Shown: one piece after another, positions 29,210 to 39,139 of the stretch | How positions within the stretch are numbered: position 1 is the stretch's first letter | How the letters are laid out: each line of letters starts with the position of its first letter | From: Prorocentrum cordatum | Taxonomy: Eukaryota; Sar; Dinophyceae; Prorocentrales; Prorocentraceae | DNA length: 64,000 bases | Direction of reading: 5' to 3' | Assembly: GCA_963575745.1 (NCBI GenBank) | Contig: CAUYUJ010000865.1 | Coordinates: 37,420-101,419 of the forward strand | The notes under the pieces: generated by a model | Told to the model about the DNA's origin: nothing | Databases searched by the model: none | The model's input: the letters and a program-made list of their open reading frames with translations, nothing else | Translations under genes and position numbers: made by a program

Positions 29210-29721
29210 GCAGCCCAGCCTGCGCGCGCGGCGAAGCGCCCCAGCAGCACGGACACGGCCCTCATGCCCCCCCCCCTCGTGATGGTGGCGTCCGTGCCGA
29301 GGTTCCTGGCCTGCAAGGTCTTACGGAAGGCCCAGCCCTGCGACTTCCAGAACTCACCCAGCTGGAGCCCCAGGCTGGAGCTCGAGGCGAGGAAGGTCGT
29401 CTTGGCGGCACTGATGGGCAGGTGCTGGCTACGGAGGATGCACGCCACTTCCAGCCCAGCCGCGCCCAGTTGCGCAGCAACCAGACGGTCCGTGCCGACG
29501 GCCTGCAGCGCGATATCGTCGACGACGTTGCGTGCCGCCACCAGCGGCCTGCCTCCCGCCGAGGCCGCACGCAAGGCAGCAAGCACGGGCAGCTTGGCCA
29601 CCGTGGTAGCGCACGCACACCCTGCGAGGACCGTCCCGCTGGTGGTGAAAGACTCGGTGGCCATGCCCACGAAACAGAGGAACCGCGGGCTCTGGTAGAG
29701 CACGAGGAGGCCGCGCAGCAA
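28960..29721 (-). pseudogene. LINE reverse transcriptase, motifs B to D
   Basis: In frame with the preceding RT part after one TAG. SFTTSGTVLAGCACATTVAK is motif B-like, RNVVDDIALQAVG gives the catalytic Asp pair (residues 68-69, about 29520-29515), and PISAAKTTFLASS is motif D-like. The frame shifts near 29215, after RAGWAACELQAW, into the downstream RNase H frame. Confidence 0.8.
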
Positions 29722-30504
29722 CTTCAGGTTGAAGCCGTGCTCGATCCCGCACTACCACAGGACGTCATGCCGCAGGTTCTCGTAGAACTTAGTGATGTCC
29801 AGAAAGAGGCTGGCGGCGGCAAGCCCCTGCTCCCGCGCATGGGCAGCAAAGGCGTTGTGCAGCCAGCCCGCCTTCTCGCAGCCGCGGTCCGCCTTGCCCC
29901 AGAAGAAGCGGTGGTCGTGCTCCGCCTCCCACAGCGCACAGATCGGCTGCCTCAGGCGGCTCCAGATGCGCATGAGAAGCGGGATCAGAGCAATCGGGCG
30001 GACCCCTCCGTCAGCCTTGGGGATGAAGACCATCATGGTGGCCTGGCCGCCCAAGGCCTGGGGTCGCTCCTCGCATGCCTCCAGGAGGTCCAGGCACCGC
30101 CGCTGGAGGGCTACTGGGAGCAGCAGCAGCTGCCGCGGGTGGAGCTGGTCTGCCCCCAGGCCTGCCGTAGGCGAGTAGCGCCTGCTGACAGCCTGCAGCA
30201 TCTCCAGGCTGAGGGGAGGCAGGATCGCTCCTCGGACGTCCCAGCTGCCGACTCCAGCACCCGCTTGGAAGCCCTCATGTTGCCAGAGGGCCTGCCAGTT
30301 GGCCTCCAGCTGCCCGACTGCCAGCATGCCAGCCAAGGGCCTGCCAGCGTCAGGGTCGACAACCTGTGGGGGCGGCACTGCCTTGGCGAACCTACGGGCC
30401 AACCTGCCACCCTTCTGCGCCGCTTCCTTGGCCCATGCTCTCCAGGAGGCCGAGCTCTTGCATCCATCTCGCTTCTGGGAACATGCGAGGCGCCGCTGCA
30501 GCAC
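28967..30504 (-). other. Intron-like segment of U7 absent from U2 (RT block)
   Basis: U7: GAGGCGGTTGCA then GTGCTG, and GCGGTCCAG then ATGCTAGCG. U2: GAGGCGATGGCA then ATGAGAGCG. The missing 1538-nt segment therefore begins GT and ends CAG and sits between codons on both sides. U7 carries a frameshift inside it, so the ancestral length may have been 1539. It removes the RT motifs exactly. Confidence 0.6.
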
Positions 30505-31038
30505 TGCAACCGCCTCTGGGTCTCCATGAAGGCCAGCCTGGCTAACTAGGTCGCCCCACTCACTGGTGTCGAACTCGAGGGCCTCGACCTCGTCCTCCTC
30601 GCAGGCGGCGACCGTGGCAGCCTCCACATCGGCGAGGACCCGCTCGACCTGCCGCTCGTACCAGGCGTCGTGCGCGGGCTGCCATCGCTTCGTCTTGTCC
30701 GCGGTGAGCCTCTGGAGGGCGACGTCGAGGGCCTGGCGGATGGCGTGGGTGAGGGCCGAGTGCCGGTGGCGGTGCTCGCGCTTGACCACGGCGCTGAGGG
30801 GCTTGAGGACAACCTTGGGCCCCGCCGCCCGCCCAAGGTACCTGGGCAGGTCGGTGTCGTCGATGCCGTGGATTCCCACCAAGGTGCTCTCGACGACTTG
30901 GATCCACTGCCGAGCGGCCTCGAGGCGTCGCTCGGCTGGGGGCCCACCTCCCAAGTCCAGCTGCAGGGCTCCGCTTGCCAACGGGTGCGCCCCGCGCGGC
31001 GGTGTACCTGCGCTGCTGCATCCTCGCGGGGACGGCAC
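29752..31038 (-). pseudogene. LINE EN-RT linker and RT motifs 1 to A
   Basis: 428 codons ending at an in-frame TAG. The linker includes VVESTLVGIHGIDDTDLPRY and FDTSEWGDLVSQAGLHGDPE (both found in U2). RT follows: LGADQLHPRQLLLLPVALQR, MMVFIPKADGGVRPIALIPL and LMRIWSRLR, then motif A LFLDITKFYENLRHDVLW with catalytic D414. After the TAG the frame continues as CGIEHGFNLKLLRGLLVLYQ. RT copies the LINE RNA at the nicked target. Confidence 0.85.
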
Positions 31039-31316
31039 TCAGCAGCGTCGACATCAGGAAAACGGCCAGGACGCACAAGCACCTGCACCAGGGCGTCGGG
31101 CCTCACGTCCTGCAGCAGCAGCCTCGCAGGCTTGTGCGGGCACAGCCCAAAGCCATCCAGAGCCGAGGCCTCCCTGACGCCATGGGCAAGGCAGAAGGAG
31201 CCCACGAACCAGTCGTACACATGCTCCGCCCCTTGGGCCACACATGTGCACTCAGCAGGTCCCAGGTACGTGCCGCGCTGCACACGAGGCCAGCCCAACT
31301 CGCGCAGCGTGCCAGG
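30546..31316 (-). pseudogene. LINE endonuclease C-terminal part
   Basis: Continues in frame after the TAG at 31317: PGTLRELGWPRVQRGTYLGP, AEHVYDWFVGSFCLAHGVRE and GLCPHKPARLLLQ. The last carries the His of the usual SDHxPV-like motif, here CPHKPA. The coding frame moves near 31040 to the frame of 29752-31038; the rest of this open stretch is a shadow. Confidence 0.7.
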
Positions 31317-31850
31317 CTACATGTTGAAGCCGCCCTGCGCGAGCCAGGGCATGCCCTCGGACAGCGCCAGGTCGCCGAAGGCCGCGAAGATGTCGAGGTT
31401 TATGCCCTTGGGCCCCAGGGCGTCCTGCAGATGCAGCGAGCGCGCCAGGAACTGCAGCCCAGACGCCGTGGTGATCGTGACCCCAATCATGCGATGCCTC
31501 AAGTCACACGGCGTCGCCCACGCACTCTCCGCCGCCTGCAGGTCGCTGCGCACCAAGGTCGCCACGCCCCCTGAGTTCGCGAGCGGGCCCTCCTTGTCCG
31601 TGGGCGCGGCTGCGTGGAGGAACGCCGTGCACCCCATGCGGCGCGCCGCGCTCCTGGCCTCTTCCAGGCGGAGCGGCGCCAGGCGAGTCTCCTGGAGCAT
31701 TACCAGGTGCGGCCTGGCGCCATGCCGATCGATGTAGGCCTCGAGGACCTCCAGGCTCCTTCTCCACGTGTTGCCGTCGACCCCGATCACCTCCAGCCCG
31801 CATCGGACATCCAGGGCTGCCGTTGACGCTTGGCCTGGCGCCTGTGGGCC
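31317..31850 (-). CDS. LINE endonuclease (APE-type) N-terminal part
   Basis: The end of a long open frame whose upstream part overlaps ORF1. Exo-endo-phosphatase features: GLEVIGVDGNTWRRSLEVLE (residue equivalent to the motif-I Asn in GNTW), HLVMLQETRLAP (catalytic Glu), NSGGVATLVR, HRMIGVTI and WLAQGGFNM, where the usual GGDFN has lost its Asp. A TAG follows directly. The enzyme would nick target DNA to prime reverse transcription; the missing Asp and the TAG suggest this copy is inactive. Confidence 0.8.
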   Translation of the reverse strand, partial: GPQAPGQASTAALDVRCGLEVIGVDGNTWRRSLEVLEAYIDRHGARPHLVMLQETRLAPLRLEEARSAARRMGCTAFLHAAAPTDKEGPLANSGGVATLVRSDLQAAESAWATPCDLRHRMIGVTITTASGLQFLARSLHLQDALGPKGINLDIFAAFGDLALSEGMPWLAQGGFNM

Positions 31851-31947
31851 CTGGGCCCTCCCGAGGTCGAGGGGTCGCTGCCCTCCGATGCGGGCTGCAT
31901 CGGCGCCGCCGCCCGCTCTCTGCCTCGGCTCAGCTGCTCTGGTGCTG

Positions 31948-33186
31948 CTAAATGTACGACCTCCCTGCCCTCGAACCTCCGCTGCCACCCCTGGCTGCAG
32001 GCCCAGCAGGGCGAGGAGCAAGAGGGGCCAGGTCAGCAGCCTCGGCCACCAGCTCCCGCTTGGACGCCTGGGCGACCTTCGGCCACTCGCCGCGGGCATC
32101 ACCGCGGCGCTCTGCCTGGCCGCGCTCCGCAGCGCTCTGTGGCTGCCAGGGCTCGGTCGCTCCAGCGTGGGCGCCGTCCTCGCTGCTGACCTCCTCCATG
32201 GGGCATGAGTCCGCCCATGGCGCCCTTCTCGGCGCAGCGGGGGCCTGGGCGAGCAGCGTGCGCACGGCCTCCACCTGGGTCCGAATGGCTGCCCAAGCCA
32301 CCTCGAAGTTGCTGGATCCCCAAGCCTCTGGCAGCTTGTCCAGCTGCACGAGGAGCCCAGGGACCTCGCTGGACCCTGCCCACTCCGCTGCCCGCAAACG
32401 CCGCTGCGCCTCGGCCTCCGCCCTAGCGTCCTCCTCGAGGGCGCGGACGGTGCGGGATGCCTCCTCCAACTCTGCGTCGAGCTGCGCCAGCTCCTGCTGG
32501 ACCTTCTGGAGCTTGGCCTCGGCGAGGTCGCGCGCCGCCTGCTTCTGCTCCAGGTTCTGGCGCGCGGTACGAAGCCGCCTCTCTCCCTTGCTGATGGCGC
32601 TCGCCTCCATGCGGAGCAGCGTCGACCGCGGCAGGGAGGATGCTTCCTGCTCCGCCGCGGCCCGCTGGGCCGCGCCCAGCCCGGCGCGCTTGGCCTCCAG
32701 CTGGCTGGCGACGACGTCGGTGAAGCTGCCGTCCACGCCGTCGGGCGGCTCAGCCTGCTGCGCCTCCAGCTGCTCGACCACTGCCTGCAGCCTCTCGATC
32801 GCCGTGGCGCCGCCGCCGCTGGGCGCCCCGCTGTCGCCCGACGCCGTGGTTTGCGACTCGGTGGATGCCGCACTCGCAGCCGCACTGCGGGCCTGCCTCT
32901 GGGCACGGCGCCCACGTGGCTGGTCCACCCAGCCGTCCTTGTCCGCCTGGGGCCTGGCCCTGGCGGCAGCAGCATCCAGCGCCCACGGCGGTGCCGAGTA
33001 GCCGCAGCCGAGGCACGTGGCACGCCAGTCCCAGTTCCAACCTCCGCAGCTGCACATCCAGTACGTCTTGCTGCGCCTGATGCCGCCACCGCCGCAGCGC
33101 GCGGGCCTCGCCATGGCCACTGCCGCACGGGCCGACAGGCTGCGCCTCCGCGTGGGGGCAACAGGGAGCGAAACAACAAATTGCAC
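31948..33186 (-). CDS. LINE ORF1: zinc finger and coiled-coil protein
   Basis: About 412 codons ending at 31948. The first codon is GTG; a stop (TGA) lies upstream at 33216-33214, so the true start is uncertain. A RanBP2-like finger YWMCSCGGWNWDWRATCLGC (with GYSAPPW after it) is near residue 42. A basic-aromatic stretch KDGWVDQPRGRRAQRQAR follows, then SFTDVVASQLEAKRAGLG, a coiled coil rich in Ala, Glu and Gln (LEQKQAARDLAEAKLQKVQQ), SSNFEVAWAAIRTQVEAV and APWADSCPMEEVSSEDGAHA. The C-terminus has a hydrophobic, Ala/Leu-rich run. The same order is seen in U2. Likely the RNA-binding, self-associating LINE protein. Confidence 0.75.
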   Translation of the reverse strand: MQFVVSLPVAPTRRRSLSARAAVAMARPARCGGGGIRRSKTYWMCSCGGWNWDWRATCLGCGYSAPPWALDAAAARARPQADKDGWVDQPRGRRAQRQARSAAASAASTESQTTASGDSGAPSGGGATAIERLQAVVEQLEAQQAEPPDGVDGSFTDVVASQLEAKRAGLGAAQRAAAEQEASSLPRSTLLRMEASAISKGERRLRTARQNLEQKQAARDLAEAKLQKVQQELAQLDAELEEASRTVRALEEDARAEAEAQRRLRAAEWAGSSEVPGLLVQLDKLPEAWGSSNFEVAWAAIRTQVEAVRTLLAQAPAAPRRAPWADSCPMEEVSSEDGAHAGATEPWQPQSAAERGQAERRGDARGEWPKVAQASKRELVAEAADLAPLAPRPAGPAARGGSGGSRAGRSYI

Positions 33187-33257
33187 TGGCCCAAAGCGAG
33201 GGGACCCTCGCGCTCAGAACGCCGCGGACGACTTGCGGTCGTCGGGTGCTCCATGGC

Positions 33258-33279
33258 CTTGAACCAAAATGGCTGCGGA
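33258..33279 (-). other. Spliced-leader relic of LINE U7 (two mismatches)
   Basis: Minus strand TCCGCAGCCATTTTGGTTCA then AG; two changes from DinoSL. GCC-ATG follows directly (ATG at 33254), the same layout as in U2. Confidence 0.88.
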
Positions 33280-33353
33280 TGTGCACCTGTGTGTTCTGCC
33301 GTGCTCCTGCGTGTTCTGCCGTGCTGCTGCGTGCGCTGCCGTGCCCTTGTTTT
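33280..33353 (+). repeat. Short 20-bp minisatellite stretch
   Basis: Three to four units of TGTTCTGCCGTGCTCCTGCG between U7's SL and the terminal module of array B. Confidence 0.85.
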
Positions 33354-33470
33354 TTCCCAACCATCCTGTGGTGTTGGGTCCTCGTTTTGAAGAGACGGTC
33401 CCCGCGTTTCTCCTCCACTCCTCCTCCTCCTCCTCCTCCTCCTCCTCCTCCCCCTCGTCCCTGCGTTTCA
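33354..33470 (-). repeat. Terminal module and pyrimidine tract of satellite array B
   Basis: Reverse complement of the module at 36759-36813 and 10984-11037 (GGTCCTCGTTTTGAAGAGAC on the plus strand), next to a (CTC)n tract. Confidence 0.8.
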
Positions 33471-35405
33471 CCCACCCAGTGCAGCGTTTCGTGGCCCCAT
33501 AGGGAGCTCCAGCGAAGGCCCCAGTGCTGCCGCCCGTATGCGTCAGCCACACCCAATTCGGCACACCCGTCACACGTTTCGTGGCCCCATAGGGAGCTCC
33601 ACCGAAGGCCCCAGTGCTGCCGCCCGCATGCGTCAGCCACACCCAATTCTGCGCACCCCTCACACGTTTCGTGGCCCCATAGGGAGCTCCACCGAAGGCC
33701 CCAGTGCTGCCGCCCGCATGCGTCAGCCACACCGAATTCGGCACACCCCTCACACGCTTCGTGGCCCCATAGGGAGCTCCACCGAAGGCCCCAGTGCTGC
33801 CGCCCGCATGCGTAAGCCACACCCAGTTCGGCACACCCCTCACACGTTTCGTGGCCCCATAGGGAGCTCCACCGAAGGCCCCAGTGCTGCCGCCCGCATG
33901 CGTCAGCCACACCCAATTCGACACACCCCTCACACGTTTCGTGGCCCCACAGGGAGCTCCACCGAAGGCCCCAGTGCCGCCCGCATGCGTCAGCCACACC
34001 CAATTCTGCACACCCCTCACACGTTTCGTGGCCCCATAGGGAGCTCCACGAAGGCCCCAGTGCTGCCGCCCGCATGCGTCAGCCACACCCAATTCGGCAC
34101 ACCCCTCACACGTTTCGTGGCCCCATAGGGAGCTCCACCGAAGGCCCCAGTGCTGCCGCCCGCATGCGTCAGCCACACCCAATTCGGCACACCCCTCACA
34201 CGTTTCGTGGCCCCATAGGGAGCTCCACCGAAGGCCCCAGTGCTGCCGCCCGCATGCGTCAGCCACACCCAATTCGGCACACCCCTCACACGTTTCGTGG
34301 CCCCATAGGGAGCTCCACCGAAGGCCCCAGTGCTGCCGCCCGCATGCGTCAGCCACACCCAATTCGGCACACCCCTCACACGTTTCGTGGCCCCATAGGG
34401 AGCTCCACCGAAGGCCCCAGTGCTGCCGCCCGCATGCGTCAGCCACACCAATTCGCACCCCTCACACGTTTCGTGGCCCCACAGGGAGCTCACCGAAGGC
34501 CCCAGTGCTGCCGCCCGCATGCGTCACACCCAATTCGGCACACCCCTCACACGTTTCGTGGCCCCATAGGGAGCTCCACCGAAGGCCCCAGTGCTGCCGC
34601 CCGCATGCGTCAGCACACCCAATTCGGCACACCCCTCACACGTTTCGTGGCCCCATAGGGAGCTCCACCGAAGGCCCCAGTGCTGCCGCCCGCATGCGTC
34701 AGCCACACCCAATTCTGCACACCCCTCACACGTTTCGTGGCCCCATAGGGAGCTCCACCGAAGGCCCCAGTGCTGCCGCCCGCATGCGTCAGCCACACCC
34801 AATTCGGCACACCCCTCACACGTTTCGTGGCCCCATAGGGAGCTCCACCGAAGGCCGCAGTGCCGCCGCCCGCATGCGTCAGCCACATCCAATTCGGCAC
34901 CCCCCTCACACGCTACGTGGCCCCAACCCGCATGCGCCAGCCACACCCATTTCGGCACACCCTTCGCACGCTTCGTGGCCCCATAGGGAGCTCCACCGAA
35001 GGCCCCAGTGCCACCGCTCGCATTCGTCCCGCACACCCATTTCGGCACCTCCACCAAACACAGCGTTTCGTGGCCCCACAGGGACCTCCACCGAAGGCCC
35101 CAGTGGTGCCGCCCGCATGCGTCACCCCCACCCCAGCACAGCATTTCGTGGCCCCACAGGGAGCTCCACCGAAGGCCCCAGTGGTGCCGCCCGCATGCGC
35201 CACCCCCACCCAGCACAGCGTTTCGTGGCCCCACAGGGAGCTCCACCGACGGCCCCAGTGGTGCCGCCCGCATGCGTCACCCCCGCCCAGTACAGCGTTT
35301 CGTGGCCCCACAGGGACCTCCACCGAAGGCCCCAGTGGTGCCGCCCGCATGCGTCACCCCCACCCAGCACAGCGTTTCGTGGCCCCACAGGGAGCTCCAC
35401 CGAAA
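33471..35405 (-). repeat. Satellite array B, mainly 90-bp unit, reversed
   Basis: Sixteen or more copies of a 90-bp unit (33487-34930) with CGTGGCCCCATAGGGAGCTC, CACCGAAGGCCCCAGTGCTG and a 12-15 bp stretch absent from array A (CACACCCAATTCGGCACACC). Towards 35405 the units shorten to 78 bp and resemble arrays A and C. Apparent long frames are repeat shadows. Confidence 0.95.
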
Positions 35406-35624
35406 GCGGCACCCGCAATGCGATATTCACAACTGCACATGGTTGGGTCCTTCGCCAGGATATTTTTTTCTGCCGTGCTCCTGTGCGTGTGTTTGTGTGC
35501 TCTGCCGTGCTCCTGCGCGTTCTGCCGTGCTCTGCCGTGCTCCTCCTGCTCCTGTGTTCTGCCGTGTTCTGTGTGTGCTGCCGTGTTTCTGAATGTTCTG
35601 TGTTCCGTGCGTTATGCCGATGGA
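35406..35624. repeat. Junction between inverted arrays B and C, with 20-bp minisatellite
   Basis: 35425-35455 is the inverse of 9470-9515. 35468-35612 are TGCTCCTGTGCGT-type minisatellite units. The opposed satellite arrays meet here. Confidence 0.75.
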
Positions 35625-36680
35625 GCCCCTTCTGGGGCCACGAAGCGCTGCACTGGGTGGTGGATGACGCACGCGGGCGGCCCCACTGGGGCCTTCGATG
35701 GAGCCCTCTATGGGGCCACGGAGCGCTGTACTGGGTGGTGGATGACGCATGCGGGCGGTCCCACTGGAGCCTTCGGTGGAGGTCCCTATGGAGCCACGCA
35801 ATGCTGTGCTGGATGGTGGATGACGCATGCGGGCGGTCCCACTGGGGCCTTCGCTGGAGCTCCCTATGGGGTCACGAAGCGCTGTACTGGGTGGTGGATG
35901 ACGCATGCGGGCGGTCCCACTGGGGCCTTCGATGGAGCCCTCTATGGGGCCACGAAGCGCTGTACTGGGTGGTGGATGACGCATGCGGGCGGTCCCACTG
36001 GAGCCTTCGGTGGAGGTCCCTATGGAGCCACGCAATGCTGTGCTGGATGGTGGATGACGCATGCGGGCGGTCCCACTGGGGCCTTCGCTGGAGCTCCCTA
36101 TGGGGTCACGAAGCGCTGTACTGGGTGGTGGATGACGCATGCGGGGGGTCCAACTGGGGCCTTCGATGGAGGTCCCTATGGGGTCACGAAGCGCTGTACT
36201 GGGTGGTGGATGACGCATGCGGGCGGTCCCACTGGGGCCTTCGGTGGAGTTCCCGATGGGGTCACGAAGCGCTATACTGAGTGGTGGATGACGCATGCGG
36301 GTTGTCCCATTGGGGCCTTCGGTGGAGCACCGTTATGGGGCCACGAAGCGCTGCACTGGGTGGTGGATGACGCACGCGGGCGGTCCCACTGGGGCCTCCG
36401 GTGGAGCCCTCTATGGGGCCACGAAGCGCTGTACTGGGTGGTGGATGACGCATGCGGGCGGTCCCACTGGAGCCTTCGGTGGAGGTCCCTATGGAGCCAC
36501 GCAATGCTGTGCTGGATGGTGGATGACGCATGCACGCGGTTCCACTGGGGCCTTCGGTGGGTCTCCCTATGGGGCCACGAAACGCTGTAGTGGGTGGTGG
36601 ATGACGCATGCGGGCGGTCCCACTGGATCCTTCGGTGGAGCTCCCCATGGGGCCACGAAGCGCTGTACTGGGTGGGTGAA
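35625..36680 (+). repeat. Satellite array C, 78-bp unit
   Basis: About 13 direct copies like array A. A higher-order pattern is visible: a three-unit block (GCCTTCGATGGAGCCCTCTA, GCCTTCGGTGGAGGTCCCTA, GCCTTCGCTGGAGCTCCCTA) occurs twice in succession from about 35690. Confidence 0.93.
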
Positions 36681-36813
36681 ACGCAAAGAGGAAGGAGGAG
36701 GGGGAGAAGGGGGAGGAGGACGAGGAGGGAGGAAGGAGGAGGAAAAAAGGAAGGAAGGAACGCGGGGACCGTCTCTTCAAAACGAGGATCCAACACCACA
36801 GGATAGTCGGGAA
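36681..36813 (+). repeat. Purine tract and terminal module of array C
   Basis: GGAGGAGG-type tract, then CGCGGGGACCGTCTCTTCAA, AACGAGGATCCAACACCACA and GGATAGTCGGGAA. Confidence 0.8.
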
Positions 36814-37770
36814 CAATTTACATTTTCAGCACATTCGCAGTTTACGTTTTGACAGCGAACACGACGGCTCAAGTGGCCCCCAAGATCGTTCCAAGACGGC
36901 CCATGATGCCTCCAAAGGAGGCCCCACGACGGCCCAAGAAGGCCCAAAGACAGTCCCCGGGGCCCCCGAAGACGGCCCAAGGCAGCCCCTAGCCAAAGAG
37001 GGGGAATACGAACTGACATTTCGAGCCTTTCCCAGCGAGATGGCCCCTCGAGGCCCCCAGAAGCCGCCGAGGGCCCTCCAAGAGGCCCCCAAAGGCCTCC
37101 AAGACGTCCCCAAGAAGCCCCTCAGAGGCCCCCACGAGGCTCCCATATGCCGCCAAGATATTCCAAGAGGCCCAAAAGAGGCTTCCCAAGAGACCCTCAG
37201 AGTCATCCAGGAGGCTCCTGACCGAAGATATAACTTCCACGATCGTCTCAAACGCTCATCACTCCTCGTGGGGGGCGGCGGAATGGCGCTAGCCCCAATA
37301 ATATTCTGCCCTCCATGCGTGGCTGGACAATTGCCGGCCCTTCTCGACTGAGGCGCGGGTTGAGGAGAGGGGTAGGGCGAGCCTCGCGGAAAGCAAGAGA
37401 AGCCTGCGTTGAGGATAGGGTGAGCCCCGCGGAATACAGGACGGAGCAGAGCGCGCGCAACGGCTGACCTTTTCTGCAGCCGCCTTTCCCCCAAGGCTGC
37501 TGCTCCCTCCCCCGGTGCGAATTCCGTTCCTAACGTAGCCCAGCCTAGAGGGGGCGGAAGACTGGAAGACTTACCCAGGGCGAGAGAGTGGTATAGCATG
37601 TCTTGCCATTATGTGGGCCACACGCTCGCGCATGTCAAAATAATTCAACGATCATCACGGGCCCGCCAACTCTGTCAAACGATGCAGTGCAGGCCGTGCG
37701 CGAGCGTCCTCGGGCGCGCCCGTCGCAACCACTGCAGCATGCCTGGCTTGCCTAATTCATTTCAGGGTAG
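36814..37770. repeat. GGCCCC/AAGA short-motif repeat, then no gene
   Basis: 36880-37240 repeats AAGAGGCCC-AAGA-type blocks. 37241-37770 holds nothing I can identify. Confidence 0.5.
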
Positions 37771-37844
37771 ATATGCAGGAACACATGACAACCAAATGGT
37801 TATCCTGGGAGAGATCTGTCTGGGCTTCTGCGCGTGCACCTCCC

Positions 37845-38640
37845 GATCGTCCTCATCAGCGCCACCATCGTCATCATCCTCGTCAGCGTCACCACTGTCG
37901 TCGCCATCATACCCATCATCATCTTAACAAATCTCTATCACCACCGTCGTCGTCAGTGCCATTATCATTAAACCGCCGCAGTGGTCACCACTGTCATCAT
38001 CATCATCGGTGTCGTCATCGTCGTGGCCCTCGCCATTATCGCAACAACCATTACCATCATCGTCATCATCATCATCAGCAGCAGCATCATCATCAGCAGC
38101 AGCATCATCATCGTCATCAGCACTATCATCATCATCATCAGCATCATCATGTCCAGCAAAATAATCATCATACTCAGCATCAATAGCATTAGCATCACCA
38201 CCACCCCCATCATCATCATCACCATCCACATCCTCATCACTATCACCATCACCATCATTACCATCAGCAGCATCATTATCATCATCCTCATCTTCATCAG
38301 CAGCATCATCATCACTGTCACCATCATAATCACCATCATCATCACCATCATCATCAGCAGCATCATTATCATAATCCTCATCTTCATCAGCAGCAGCATC
38401 ATCATCACTATCACCATCATCATCACCATCATCATCACCATCATCATCAGCAGCATCATCACCATCATCATCACAATCATCATCAGCAGCATGATCATCC
38501 TCATCATTATCATCGTCATCATCGTCACTAGTAACATCACCATGACCATGACCATCCCCATCACCACCTCCATCACCATGACCATCGTCGCCGTCGTCGT
38601 CGCCGATGTCGCCGTCACCATCATTGCACGCCCGCCCGGG
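37845..38640 (+). repeat. Imperfect (CAT/CAC)n tract, about 800 bp
   Basis: CATCATCACCATCATCATCA and CAGCAG interruptions throughout. Long frames of His, Ile/Met or Asp exist in every register and are compositional. Confidence 0.95.
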
Positions 38641-39139
38641 ACGTGGATCTGCATGAGCATGTTTAGCGCGTGATTGCCCCTTGCTGACTGCACTCACAAC
38701 CCCTTGAATGTTGACAACAGGTTACGATTGGGGGGGATGTTTGCTCGAGCATGGGAGGTGGTCGCAGGCGGAGGCCCGCATTGAATGCACTTCGAAGCGT
38801 GCACCACATAGCTTGCGCCCCACAGCTTGCACAACATAGCTTGCACCACGCATGGATCTCAACAAAATTATAATCTGACCCCCTCCGACGCCGGAGTTGA
38901 CGGCCCCCCTCCGCATATTGCTATGATTTCATATGTGTTATGTACGATCGTTCGTCCGAAATGTCAAATAATCCGCCACCGTGCCGCTCGCTAGGCAAGG
39001 AGCGGGAGTGTCCTCAGGTCCTTTGCCCAATCCCTTAAGCCTCAGTCCTCACTCCTGACGAATCTTCAAAAGGCCCAAGTTGCAACAAATCTCCTGGGGC
39101 TTCCCGCGCGCCCCTCGGGACCCGCCGCGGCTTGTCGCA
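38641..39139. other. No gene seen; a few TTGCACCACATAGC units
   Basis: 38795-38860 has four units like GCACCACATAGCTTGC, a small member of the array family at 41.9 kb. The rest is unassigned. Confidence 0.45.

Larger units (their letters stand above)
26623..33279 (-). mobile_element. U7: near-complete SL-tagged LINE (non-LTR retrotransposon)
   Basis: 6.66 kb from SL relic (33258-33279) to the TTTAAC-repeat 3' end. Order on the minus strand: ORF1 with a RanBP2-like zinc finger and coiled coil (33186-31948), AP-type endonuclease (31850 to about 31040), RT (to about 29215), zinc cluster, RNase H and C-terminal zinc ribbon (29209-26864). ORF2 is broken only by TAG stops at 31319-31317 and 29754-29752 and by frameshifts near 31040 and 29215, so it is a relatively young copy. 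The domain order fits APE-type LINEs with RNase H. The SL shows that its RNA was trans-spliced. Confidence 0.85.

Noticed and set aside
2710-33279. SL RNA genes (SL followed by donor and Sm site)
   Set aside because: None of the seven SL copies is followed by GT or a short intron-like RNA; all continue straight into element bodies.
33471-36680. ORFs of up to about 590 codons in satellite arrays B and C
   Set aside because: Unit lengths of 90 and 78 bp are multiples of three without stops, so frames stay open on both strands. No non-repeat protein sequence is present.
37924-38697. Asp-rich, Met/Ile-rich and His-rich ORFs in CAT tracts (also 40985-41404)
   Set aside because: Microsatellite translation in three registers; no start context or conserved domain.
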